DNA of 64,000 bases, from NCBI RefSeq assembly GCF_014649395.1, contig NZ_BMSY01000006.1, positions 434,001-498,000 on the forward strand, written 5' to 3'. This document shows positions 26,757 to 34,906 of this stretch, piece by piece (positions within the stretch are counted from its first letter, which is position 1; the number at the start of each line of letters is the position of its first letter). The notes below the pieces were generated by a model, which worked only from the letters and a program-made list of their open reading frames with translations, was not told the origin of the DNA and did not search any database. The translations under genes and the position numbers were made by a program. The stretch is from Streptomyces aureoverticillatus (lineage in GTDB: Bacteria; Actinomycetota; Actinomycetes; Streptomycetales; Streptomycetaceae).

Positions 26757-27881
26757 GTGAGGTGGGCGATCGCCGGGTACGGCGACGTCGTGGAGCGGCG
26801 GGTGCTGCCCGCGCTGCGGGCGCTCGGCGAGGAGCCGGTCCGCGTCTGGGGTCGCGACGCGCGCCGGGCCGCGGACGTCGCCGCCCGCCACGGGGTGCCG
26901 TTCGCCGGCAGCGACGAGGAGACGCTGGTGCGGGACGTGGACGCGGTGTACGTCGCCACACCCGTCGTACGCCATGTCCCCCTGGCCGAAAGGGCGTTGG
27001 CGGCCGGACTGCCCGTGCTCGTGGAGAAGCCGCTCGCCGGTGGGTTGTATTCGGGGGCTCAGCCGGGGAGATCGGGGGCGGGGCTCGGCGCGAGCGGCGG
27101 CCCGTGCGCGGGAGTCGCGTACTACCGCAGGCTCGCCCCCGCCGTACGCCGCCTGCGCGACGACCTGCTGAGTGGGCAGCCTGAGCGCGTGGACGTGCGG
27201 TTCCGGTGCGCCTTCGACCCGGCGCCGGGGCATCCGATGCGGTGGCGCACGGACCCCGCCCTGTCCGGCGGCGGTGTGCTCGCCGACGCCGGAAGCCACC
27301 GGCTCGACCTGCTGCACCTGCTGTTCGGGCGCGCGGACGAGGTGCGGGCCAGCCTCGGCCGGCGCTTCCCGGAGGGCGCCGAGCGGCTGGCCGAGGTGGA
27401 GCTGCGGTGGGCCTCGGGGCCTCGGGCGCGTGTGCGCGCGGAGTGGAGCGGGGCGGCCGCCGAGGACCGCTTCGAGGTGAGCGGGGGCGGGCGTTCGCTC
27501 ACCCTGGACCCGCTGGACTCGGGCCTGCTGCGGCGCCACGGCTTCCCGGGGGCGGGCGAGGTGAGCCTGCCGCCCGCTGCCAACCCCCACCAGCCGCTCA
27601 TCGCCGACTTCGTCGCCGCGGTCGCGACCGGTCGGCCCCCGGTGTGCCCCGTGGCCGAGGCGCACCTGGTCGACGAGGTCCTGGCGGCGGCGGAACGCTC
27701 GGCCGCGTCGGGCGGCGCCCCCGTCCGCCTCCCGCCGGCGGCGGACGCCGCGCCCCCGTCTCGTACAGACGCCGCATCCCCGCCCCGTACAGAGACCGAA
27801 CCCGCACCCCGCACGACCACTCAGGCCCCGTCGTCCGCCGACCAGGCCCGCAGCCAGCGCGGATCCGGTGTGTCCGACTGA
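26757..27881 (+). CDS. Gfo/Idh/MocA family oxidoreductase
   Basis: 374 aa starting at GTG. An N-terminal Rossmann motif AGYGDVV, VWGRDARRA, the region VYVATPVVRH and the family signature EKPLA show the NAD(P)-binding half. GGVLADAGSHRLDLL near the middle is the conserved catalytic-domain helix with the active-site Asp and His. These enzymes oxidise or reduce sugars, inositols or related polyols. The last ~50 residues are Pro/Ala/Thr-rich and disordered, and the gene's final 61 bases overlap the convergent PhyH gene. Partner of the upstream dehydrogenase; together they suggest sugar- or cyclitol-like tailoring. Confidence 0.85.
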   Translation: MRWAIAGYGDVVERRVLPALRALGEEPVRVWGRDARRAADVAARHGVPFAGSDEETLVRDVDAVYVATPVVRHVPLAERALAAGLPVLVEKPLAGGLYSGAQPGRSGAGLGASGGPCAGVAYYRRLAPAVRRLRDDLLSGQPERVDVRFRCAFDPAPGHPMRWRTDPALSGGGVLADAGSHRLDLLHLLFGRADEVRASLGRRFPEGAERLAEVELRWASGPRARVRAEWSGAAAEDRFEVSGGGRSLTLDPLDSGLLRRHGFPGAGEVSLPPAANPHQPLIADFVAAVATGRPPVCPVAEAHLVDEVLAAAERSAASGGAPVRLPPAADAAPPSRTDAASPPRTETEPAPRTTTQAPSSADQARSQRGSGVSD

Positions 27882-28678
27882 CGGATGAAGCGGGTGTCGA
27901 TGGAGAGCCGCATGGCGTCCGTCGTGGCGTCCAGGGAGGCGTGGATGACGCGCGGGACATGGACCATGACGTCGCCCGCGGCGAAGTCGGTCCACAGCCA
28001 GCGGCGGCGCAGGCTGCGTGCCGTGAACTCCAGGTCGTGGCAGATCTGACGGCGGTCGTCCGGGCGGTCCGTGGTGTCCCGCAGCGGTTCGTACGCCTCG
28101 GGCGGCAGCCGGTGCGAGCCCTCCAGGTAGATCAGGGCGCCAGACTGGGGAGGGCAGTCGCCGACCGGGATCCAGGTCGTGACGACGTCGGGCGACCCCT
28201 CGTCCATGTAGTCGAAGTCGACATGGGCGCGCGAGGCACGCCGGGCGCCGCGGTGGAAGTGGCGCAGGATGCGGCGCGGCAGCATCCGGGCGTCGCCGTC
28301 CAGCAGGTCGGTGGCCAGCTTGCGGAGCCGGGGGTCGTCCAGGAAGCGGTCGAAGGTCTCCGAGCGGACGAAGTCGTGGGCGGGGTGCCCCGCGACGCCG
28401 TGCTCGGGCAGCCCGTCCGGCACCCGGCCGGAGAACACGCCCTCGCGCGCGCTCGTACCGGGCGCGAGATATCCGGGGGGAAGCCGCGAGAAGTACCGGC
28501 CGCGCAGCCGCAGCACCTCCTCGCGGTCCAGGAACCCCGGCAGATACAGATAGCCGTCCGCGCGCAGCCGCTCCCGCAGGGCGACCGGATCCGGCAGCGG
28601 GTCCGTGGGGGTGGCGCGCAGCGGACCGAAGAGCTCGGGGGAAAAGGGTATGGGTATGCCGTTCGACGAGAGCTTCAC
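27821..28678 (-). CDS. Phytanoyl-CoA dioxygenase (PhyH) family Fe(II)/2OG oxygenase
   Basis: 285 aa. The iron triad is visible as HVDFD (His and Asp, after RASRA) and the distal His in HVPRVIH, with Arg in MRLSIDTRF binding 2-oxoglutarate. PhyH-type enzymes hydroxylate or halogenate diverse secondary metabolites. It is the last gene of the minus-strand cluster after the LuxE-like gene (49-base gap containing small ACGTCCTT repeats). Its C-terminus overlaps the convergent Gfo/Idh gene by 61 bases. Substrate unknown; a tailoring hydroxylation is likely. Confidence 0.85.
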   Translation of the reverse strand: MKLSSNGIPIPFSPELFGPLRATPTDPLPDPVALRERLRADGYLYLPGFLDREEVLRLRGRYFSRLPPGYLAPGTSAREGVFSGRVPDGLPEHGVAGHPAHDFVRSETFDRFLDDPRLRKLATDLLDGDARMLPRRILRHFHRGARRASRAHVDFDYMDEGSPDVVTTWIPVGDCPPQSGALIYLEGSHRLPPEAYEPLRDTTDRPDDRRQICHDLEFTARSLRRRWLWTDFAAGDVMVHVPRVIHASLDATTDAMRLSIDTRFIRQSDTPDPRWLRAWSADDGA

Positions 28679-28727
28679 GAGGAGTCCTAACGTCCTTACG
28701 TCCGTACGTCCTTATGCCGGCGGATGG

Positions 28728-29876
28728 TCAATAGACGCCTTCGACGGCCGCCCCGGGACCGGCCAGGCCGTCGTGGAAGGTCCGGACCGCCGCCACGCCG
28801 TCCCAGGGGAACCAGGGGTGCGGGCCGGTCCTGATCGCGCTGTCCCGTTCGAGGAGGTTGGGCAGGAACAGGTCCTCCAGGAGCGTGGTGACCCGCACCC
28901 GGCCGCGCTCGCCCACGGGCACCTCGCGCCACGGGTCCTCGGCATCGACGACCTGGAGGACGGCGAAGGGCGGCGGCAGATGGTACGAGTGCCCGGTGCC
29001 GCCCGGCGGCACGGGCGCGCCCGGCACCGCGTCGGCCTGGAGGGCGTGGCCGGCCAGGGTGTTGCCGTACGTGTCGATCCACTGCACCCCGTCGAGGTGC
29101 TCCTGGCGCAGGAAGGCGGCCTCCGCGGCGGAGCACGTGGTGCCGCCGGTGCACACCGCGCGGATGCCGTACGTGTGCAGCGGGCGCGGCAGCCGCATGG
29201 CGAGTTCGAGGAGCAGCCGGGAGGTGGTGAACAGCAGCGCCGGGCGCTCGGCGCGCAGCAGCGTCAGCGTCTGCTCCACCAGGTGCGAGGTGTACGCGTC
29301 CGCCTCACCGCCCGCGCGCAGCGACGCCTTCACCCAGCGCGGGTCGAAGTCGATGGCGAACACCGCGCCGCGCCAACTGTCCGCGAGACCCTCCACGAAG
29401 TGCCCGTACGCGTGCGGGCCGCTCGGCGTCATCGCGAGCACGTCGCCGCCCGCGACGCCGCGCGCCTCAAGGACGGTCCGGTAGATCTCCACGTCGTACG
29501 CGAGGCGCGTGACGTTCACGATCCGGCAGGGCGCGCCGGTGGTGCCGCCCGTCTCGAACACCCGGAACGGGCGGTCGCGGTAGCCGCGCGGGCGCAGCTC
29601 CAGGGCGCTCGCGGCGCGCAGCTCGGCCTTGTCGAAGAGCCCGAAGAGTTCGAGGGCCGCGAAACCGTCGACGTCCGTGAGCGGGTCGAAGCCGAGCCCG
29701 TCCCGGCGCCCCAGCCAGAACGGGGAGCCCGTCTCGGGCTCGAAATGCCAGCGCATCATGCGGCGCGTCCAGGCGTCCAGGTCCACGGCGAGCTGGGGGA
29801 CGCGCTCGCGCAGCACGTCGTAGAGGGTGTCGAAGGTGGCCTGCGGGGCGTGCTCCGCACGGGACGAGGTGGTCAT
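28728..29876 (-). CDS. LuxE/phenylacetate-CoA ligase-like acyl-adenylating enzyme
   Basis: 382 aa. ETGGTTGAPCRI is the P-loop-like AMP-binding motif of LuxE acyl-protein synthetases and the related phenylacetate-CoA ligases, and IDTYGNTLAG matches the second adenylation motif. In Lux systems LuxE activates a fatty acid to acyl-AMP and passes it to the LuxC reductase. The start overlaps the stop of the LuxC-like gene by 4 bases (ATGA), as expected for enzymes that form a complex. There is no LuxD or luciferase nearby, so the aldehyde is probably used in biosynthesis and not in light emission. Confidence 0.8.
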   Translation of the reverse strand: MTTSSRAEHAPQATFDTLYDVLRERVPQLAVDLDAWTRRMMRWHFEPETGSPFWLGRRDGLGFDPLTDVDGFAALELFGLFDKAELRAASALELRPRGYRDRPFRVFETGGTTGAPCRIVNVTRLAYDVEIYRTVLEARGVAGGDVLAMTPSGPHAYGHFVEGLADSWRGAVFAIDFDPRWVKASLRAGGEADAYTSHLVEQTLTLLRAERPALLFTTSRLLLELAMRLPRPLHTYGIRAVCTGGTTCSAAEAAFLRQEHLDGVQWIDTYGNTLAGHALQADAVPGAPVPPGGTGHSYHLPPPFAVLQVVDAEDPWREVPVGERGRVRVTTLLEDLFLPNLLERDSAIRTGPHPWFPWDGVAAVRTFHDGLAGPGAAVEGVY

Positions 29877-31120
29877 GGTTCTTCTCCTGGTGCCGCCGGC
29901 GGTCGGTACACGAACAAGGCTTCGTCGGCGAGGGCGCGCGCGACGTCGGCGGTGGCGCCGAGGACGGCGGCAAACGGGAAGGGAACTTCGTGGCCGATCA
30001 GCGGGTGGCGCTCGGCGGCCGTGAAACGCCGTCCCAGAAGGGCGAGTTGAGGGCGTACGAAGACGTCTCCGGCGGCGCTTTCGACGATCGCCGGCTCGCG
30101 GGTGAGGAGGCGGTCGCCGGGGCGCAGGCGGTCGCGCACGGAGGCGGCGGCGCGGTCGGCCTCGGTGGGCTCGCGGAAGGCGGTCAGTGGCCGGCGGGGG
30201 TCGGCCGGGTCGGGCGCGGGGCCCGGGTGCAGGGCGTCGAGCGCCGCCGCGAGGGCCTTCGCCAGGGGTTCCGGGTCGTGGTCCACGCAGACGACGGTGC
30301 GTACGTTGCTGCAGAACCGGCCGGAGTCGGCGGCTATCAGGGGCAGCAGCCAGGCCGCGGTGTCCTCGACGCCGTCGACCGTGCCGGGCGGTACGAGTGC
30401 GCAGCCGCGGCCCGGGCCGTGCAGGGTGAGGGCCGGCGACGCCCGCACCGACGCGGCGAGGCCCGCGCCGCCGTACACCACGTGCCGGTCGGTGAGGGTC
30501 AGCAGGCCGTGCAGGGCGTGCTGTTCGGTGGGATACAGGCCGAGGCGGTCCGGGGGCCAGCCCGCCGCGAGCAGCGCCGCGACCAGGCGGGCGGCGGACA
30601 GGGGTTCGCGGCGGCTCGGGCGCACCCAGACGCCCGCGGACCGCTCGGCCTGCTCCAGGACGGCGTCCAGGCAGGTGAAGGTGTTGCCGGGCAGGGACAC
30701 CAGAGCCAACGCGTCGTCGGGGTCCCGGATGTCACGGCGCGCCGCCCCCTCGTACAGCATCGTGCCCCAGCGTTCCACCAGCGGCCCCGGCAGCCCGGCG
30801 CTCTCCCACAGGGCGGTGCGGAACGCGTCCGCGCTCTGCGGGCCGAGACCGCCGACGGTGACGGTGCCGCGCCGGAACAACTCCAGGGCGACCAGGACGA
30901 GTTCGCGCCGCTGGGCCAGCGGAGGCAGGTCGGTGCGCACGGCGTCCCACCAGCGGCGGTCGGAGTGGGCGACGATGTGCGGGACGAGAGCTAGGTGGGT
31001 GCCCGTCGGGCCGGGGAGCGGTGCGGTGTCGAGGGAGGGCTGCCAGTCGCCCCTGCGGAACGCGCAGACGACCGGCGTACGGTCCGCGTACGGGGTTGTC
31101 TCTTCGTGCGGCGTCGTCAC
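29873..31120 (-). CDS. LuxC-like acyl-CoA reductase (fatty aldehyde forming)
   Basis: GTG at 31,120 overlaps the TGA of the preceding gene (GTGA) and gives 415 aa, the usual LuxC size. SLPGNTFTCL near residues 142-151 and the active-site block SGRFCSNVRTVVC with the likely catalytic Cys270 are characteristic of the LuxC branch of the aldehyde dehydrogenase superfamily. It should reduce an acyl thioester made by the downstream LuxE-like enzyme to an aldehyde with NADPH. The fused aminotransferase upstream could then convert that aldehyde to an amine. Chain length and acyl type cannot be told from sequence. Confidence 0.82.
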   Translation of the reverse strand: MTTPHEETTPYADRTPVVCAFRRGDWQPSLDTAPLPGPTGTHLALVPHIVAHSDRRWWDAVRTDLPPLAQRRELVLVALELFRRGTVTVGGLGPQSADAFRTALWESAGLPGPLVERWGTMLYEGAARRDIRDPDDALALVSLPGNTFTCLDAVLEQAERSAGVWVRPSRREPLSAARLVAALLAAGWPPDRLGLYPTEQHALHGLLTLTDRHVVYGGAGLAASVRASPALTLHGPGRGCALVPPGTVDGVEDTAAWLLPLIAADSGRFCSNVRTVVCVDHDPEPLAKALAAALDALHPGPAPDPADPRRPLTAFREPTEADRAAASVRDRLRPGDRLLTREPAIVESAAGDVFVRPQLALLGRRFTAAERHPLIGHEVPFPFAAVLGATADVARALADEALFVYRPPAAPGEEP

Positions 31121-33282
31121 GACAGCTCGCCGCGCAGCGCCTCGACCACCCGGACCTGCTCCGCCCGGGTGAGCGTCGGGTACAGGGGCAGCGCGATGTG
31201 GTGCCGCGCGAACCAACGGGCCTGTTCGAAGGGGCCGTCGGGCCCTTCCGGGGCTGAGTCCCCCGCCTTCGCGTCCATGAAGTACGGCTGGTCGCACAGC
31301 AGATGGTCGTACACCTCGCCCGCCAGTGAGACGCCGTGCCGCTCGCGCAGCCGCTTCTTCAGGAGCGTGCGGTCGAGCGGGGCGTCCAGATAGGCGAGGT
31401 ACTTGTAGTAGTTGCTGTGCGCCGCGGCGGGCACCGTGTGGGCGCGTACGCCGGGCGCGTCGGTCAGCAACTCGTCGTAGTGGTAGGCGAGTTCCCGGCG
31501 TGCGGCCAGCGTGTCGTCGAACCGCTCCAGGTCGACCGTGCCGACGGCCGCGTGCAGTTCGCTCATCCGCCAGTTGCCGCCGGGCCGGTCGTGCAGCGTG
31601 GAGCCGTGCGCGCTCTTGCCGTGGTCGCGCCAGCGCCGCACCTGCTCCGCGTCCTCGGCGTGCGCGCACGTCACCAGGCCGCCCTCACCGCTCACAGCGA
31701 CCTTCGTGGGGAAGAACGAGAACGCGCCGAACCGCCCGAAGGAGCCCGCGAACCGCCCGCCGAGCGTCGCGCCGAGCGCGTGCGCGGCGTCCTCCACGAC
31801 CGCGACGCCGCGCCGCCCGCACAGGGCGAGGACGTCGTCGAGCGCGGGCGGGACGATGCCGCCGATGTGCACGGGCAGCACCGCCGCGGTGTCCGGATGC
31901 CGGTCCAGGGCGGCGCGCAGCGCGTCCGGGTCCAGGCCGAGCCCGTCCAGCTCGATGTCGACGAACCGGACCCGGGCGCCCGCGCGCACCGCGGCCGCCG
32001 CCGTCGCGAAGAACGTGTTGACCGGCACGAGCACGGTGCGCCCGGCCACGCCGACGATGCGCAGGGAGATCTCCAGGGCGGCCGCGCCGGACGCGACGGC
32101 CACGCCCTCGCGCCCCGTCCAGGTGCGCGAGAGCTCCTCGAAGCGGGCCAGTTCGGGTCCCTGGGTGAGATGGCCGGAGGCGAGCGCGGCGTCGATCCGG
32201 TCGAGCACCGCGCGGCGTTCGGCCACGCCGAAGTGGACGCGCTGGGCGGGCACGTCACCGGGGGCGGTGCCGGGACCGGTGCCGGGACCGGCGAGGACGC
32301 GCGTGAAGAAGTCGACAGTGTGGCGTACGTGGGTGCCGTGGCCCATGGGCAGTTCGTGCACGTCGAGCCGGTCCTTGGCGCCCGCGGCCGCGTAGCCGCG
32401 GTGGACGGTGGCGGCCGCGGCGCGGGCGTCGGCCGGCTCCAGATACGAGTCCGACGTGCCGTACTGGAGGTGCAGCGGGGCCGGGGCGAGCGCGGCGTAG
32501 AGGTCGCCCAGGTCGGCGTACTCCAGGATGCCCGGCAGGACGGCACCCTCGTACCCCGTCAGGAGCCGTTCGTACAGCGCCGGGTAACTGCCGAGGTGGC
32601 TGGCCGCGCACACCGGCAGCGGTCGCGGCGCGAGCAGCGCGGTGTGCAGGGCCACCGCCGCGCCCAGGCTGTGCCCGAACAGGCCGACGCGGGCGGGGTC
32701 GACGAGCGGGTGCGTGGCGAGGACGTCCAGCGCGCCCAGGGTGTCGCCGACGAGCGCGCCGAGCAGGGAGCGGCCGGTGAGCGCGAACGCGTGCGCGAGC
32801 AGGGCGCCCTCCTCGCGGCCCGCGCGGCGCTCCTCGTCCAGGCCGCCGATGCCGTGCTCGAAGGTCAGCGTGACGAAGCCCGCCCGCGCCAGGTGCTCGG
32901 CGACGTTGCGGTCGGGGAAGTCCGGTGGGGTTTCGCCGGTGAGCTGGGCGAGGCGGGCGTTCTTGCCGCCGAGGACGAGGACGGCGGGGGCCGGGGCGGT
33001 GGTGTCCTGTGGGGCCTGTGGGGTTTGCGGAGCGAGGAGGGTGGCCTGGAAGGCGCCGCGTACCGGGGAGTTGAGGGTCAGGTGTTCGCGGCGCAGGCCG
33101 TTCTCGTCGGAGGTGTCGACGGCGGTGACCGCGAGGGGCGCCTGCTCCACGCGTGCGAGGCGCTCCACCACCGCGCGGACCTTGCGGGACCAGGCGGTGT
33201 GCGCGGAGGCGTCGGAGAGGGACGGGGTGAGACGCAGGGTGGGTTCGGCTCCGAGCAGGCGGCGCACGTGGGTGGTCTGCAT
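31117..33282 (-). CDS. Alpha/beta-hydrolase - DegT/DnrJ/EryC1 aminotransferase fusion
   Basis: 721 aa from the ATG at 33,282. Residues ~1-335 form an alpha/beta hydrolase with nucleophile elbow GHSLG (203-207, Ser205) and a late GHGTH holding the catalytic His. After a Gly/Pro linker (331-343), residues ~350-721 form a DegT/DnrJ/EryC1/StrS aminotransferase, with ASGAAALEIS (PLP phosphate region), VEDAAHALG (Asp498) and FFPTK with Lys527 as the Schiff-base lysine. The latter family transaminates keto-sugars or aldehydes. The open frame is continuous through the linker, so this looks like a true fusion. The start codon is weakly supported (GGAG 13 bases upstream). Confidence 0.82.
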   Translation of the reverse strand: MQTTHVRRLLGAEPTLRLTPSLSDASAHTAWSRKVRAVVERLARVEQAPLAVTAVDTSDENGLRREHLTLNSPVRGAFQATLLAPQTPQAPQDTTAPAPAVLVLGGKNARLAQLTGETPPDFPDRNVAEHLARAGFVTLTFEHGIGGLDEERRAGREEGALLAHAFALTGRSLLGALVGDTLGALDVLATHPLVDPARVGLFGHSLGAAVALHTALLAPRPLPVCAASHLGSYPALYERLLTGYEGAVLPGILEYADLGDLYAALAPAPLHLQYGTSDSYLEPADARAAAATVHRGYAAAGAKDRLDVHELPMGHGTHVRHTVDFFTRVLAGPGTGPGTAPGDVPAQRVHFGVAERRAVLDRIDAALASGHLTQGPELARFEELSRTWTGREGVAVASGAAALEISLRIVGVAGRTVLVPVNTFFATAAAAVRAGARVRFVDIELDGLGLDPDALRAALDRHPDTAAVLPVHIGGIVPPALDDVLALCGRRGVAVVEDAAHALGATLGGRFAGSFGRFGAFSFFPTKVAVSGEGGLVTCAHAEDAEQVRRWRDHGKSAHGSTLHDRPGGNWRMSELHAAVGTVDLERFDDTLAARRELAYHYDELLTDAPGVRAHTVPAAAHSNYYKYLAYLDAPLDRTLLKKRLRERHGVSLAGEVYDHLLCDQPYFMDAKAGDSAPEGPDGPFEQARWFARHHIALPLYPTLTRAEQVRVVEALRGELS

Positions 33283-33349
33283 GCGGGTGCGATCGCTCCT
33301 GTGGGTGGGCGGGGTGGGGTGCGGGTGCCCTCGCGGGGGCGCCCCAGGC

Positions 33350-33440
33350 CCGCCCCTTCCCGTAACCAGGGGGCTGCCGCCCCCTGGACCCCCGCCATCG
33401 CCGCTTCGCGACTCGTCCTCAATCGCCGGACGGGCTTGGT
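33350..33440. repeat. Streptomyces-type intergenic repeat with perfect hairpin
   Basis: CCAGGGGGC-TGCC-GCCCCCTGG (33366-33387) is a perfect 9-bp stem, followed by TCAATCGCCGGACGGGCTTG. Sequences of this form occur between many genes in Streptomyces genomes. It lies between the radical SAM gene and the hydrolase-aminotransferase gene and may terminate or attenuate between them. Confidence 0.7.
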
Positions 33441-33490
33441 GGTTCGCCGGGGTGGGCTGAAAGGGCGGGCGGGTGGGGAAGAGAGGGGGC

Positions 33491-34696
33491 CTAGACGAAG
33501 TCGGCGTGCAATGTGCTGGGGACCTCCAGCGCGTACGCGTCCAGCGCCTCGTCCAGTTTGATCTGGCCGCGTTTGAGGAGCTCCAGGAGCTCGTTCTGGG
33601 GGCGGTAGAAGCAGGACTTGCACAGGTCGGTGCGGCGGGGGTTGGAGGCCTCCCACTCGGCGCGCGGGCCGCCTTCGAGGACCGTGGGGTAGCCGAGGTC
33701 GACCACGTCACCGATGCGGTAGCGGCTGTTGAGGTGGACCTGCGGGCACGGGTAGAGGTGCCCGTCGGCGCCGACCGCCGTCACGAACCGGCTGTAGTGG
33801 CAGCGCTCGAAGTCGCCCTCGACCTCCTCCACCTGGTCCATCGGGCCGCGGTCCAGCTTGGGCACCGACACCTCGAACTCGTCCGTGGACATCGCCGCCG
33901 CCTCGACGAGCGAGGCGGAGATCTCGTCCATGACGGACTCGATGGTCTCGTGCCCCATCGCGCTGTAGAACTCCGGCTCGAAGCGGACATAGTGCGCCCC
34001 GGACTCGTGCGCGATACGCGCCGCCGCCACGATCTCGCGGTAGTTCTGCATCGTGATCACGTAGTTGAAGCCGATGCGGAAGTCCGGCGCGACGGCGTTC
34101 TCGCGCAGGGTGCCGATGGTCCCGACGAACTTGGAGAACGTCTGCTCGCGGTCGCGTGTGATGTCGTTGAACGTGGCTTCGGTGCCCGCGTTCATGCCGA
34201 CCCGCACCCAGGTGTGCGTCGCGGTCACGCAGTCGGCGATCTTGGGGCGGCCGAGCCGGGAGCCGTTGGTGATGAGGCCGATGCGCAGGCCGTCGCCGTG
34301 CCCGGCGTAACAGATGTCGGCGTAGCCCGGGTGGATGGTGCACTCGCCGCTGCCGCAGAAGGTCACGGCACGGCCGTCGTTCTCGGCGAACTCCTTGAGC
34401 AGGGTGATCGCCTTGTCGGTGGTGAGGGAGTCCTTGAACGAGAACAGGTCGTAGAACTGCTCCTCGTTCGGCGAATGGAAGTTGCAGAAATTGCAACGCA
34501 TATTGCAGGCGCCCATGATGCCGATCCGCATGTGGACCGGTTTGATCTCCTCGTCGGCAACGAATCGCCGCAGGAGATCACCGTGCGCCAGAACTTTCTG
34601 CGGCGAGTGTGCTTGATCGAGAGTCACGTCCGGGAGACCGTCGCGGTTCCGGGGCGCGGCCATGGCGATATCGCGGGCACCTTCAGTGCTGTTCAC
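33491..34696 (-). CDS. Radical SAM enzyme with SPASM-like C-terminus
   Basis: The GTG at 34,696 follows GGAGGGG at 3-5 bases and gives 401 aa; a GTG at 34,708 is also open. The [4Fe-4S]-SAM motif CNMRCNFC (CX3CX2C) is at residues 64-71, and CGSGECTIHP marks the SAM Gly-rich region. C-terminal cysteines in CHYSRF, CPQVHL and CKSCFY look like a SPASM/twitch auxiliary cluster. It is the first gene of the minus-strand biosynthetic group and has its own promoter. SPASM enzymes modify peptides or small molecules by radical chemistry; no precursor peptide was found nearby. Confidence 0.85.
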   Translation of the reverse strand: MNSTEGARDIAMAAPRNRDGLPDVTLDQAHSPQKVLAHGDLLRRFVADEEIKPVHMRIGIMGACNMRCNFCNFHSPNEEQFYDLFSFKDSLTTDKAITLLKEFAENDGRAVTFCGSGECTIHPGYADICYAGHGDGLRIGLITNGSRLGRPKIADCVTATHTWVRVGMNAGTEATFNDITRDREQTFSKFVGTIGTLRENAVAPDFRIGFNYVITMQNYREIVAAARIAHESGAHYVRFEPEFYSAMGHETIESVMDEISASLVEAAAMSTDEFEVSVPKLDRGPMDQVEEVEGDFERCHYSRFVTAVGADGHLYPCPQVHLNSRYRIGDVVDLGYPTVLEGGPRAEWEASNPRRTDLCKSCFYRPQNELLELLKRGQIKLDEALDAYALEVPSTLHADFV

Positions 34697-34751
34697 GAAC
34701 CCCTCCACGCGCTTTTTGGCGACGCTTTTCGTTGTCCGAGCGACGTTCGCG

Positions 34752-34781
34752 ACAGTAGGAGAGCGCTTCCAGGAGTGTCAA
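34752..34781 (-). promoter_or_regulatory. Promoter for the radical SAM gene
   Basis: On the minus strand, TTGACA (34781-34776), an 18-base spacer and TACTGT (34757-34752) match the HrdB consensus. The expected transcription start is near 34,745, giving a short leader of about 50 bases. Confidence 0.6.
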
Positions 34782-34906
34782 CGGGTCTAGACAACCAGGA
34801 AGTTGAGTAAACATCCATCGCGCCATGGGTTCCGGCCAAATGTGCCGGGCACGTGTTCTTGTCACGTGCCCGGCGGGTTCGCCTCACCCGCCCCGGAGGA
34901 TTCGCC

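Noticed and set aside
28728..31120. A lux bioluminescence operon
   Set aside because: No luxA, luxB or luxD; only LuxC- and LuxE-like enzymes are present.
33283..33711. Upstream extension of the hydrolase-aminotransferase fusion
   Set aside because: It is antisense to the radical SAM gene and runs through an intergenic repeat.
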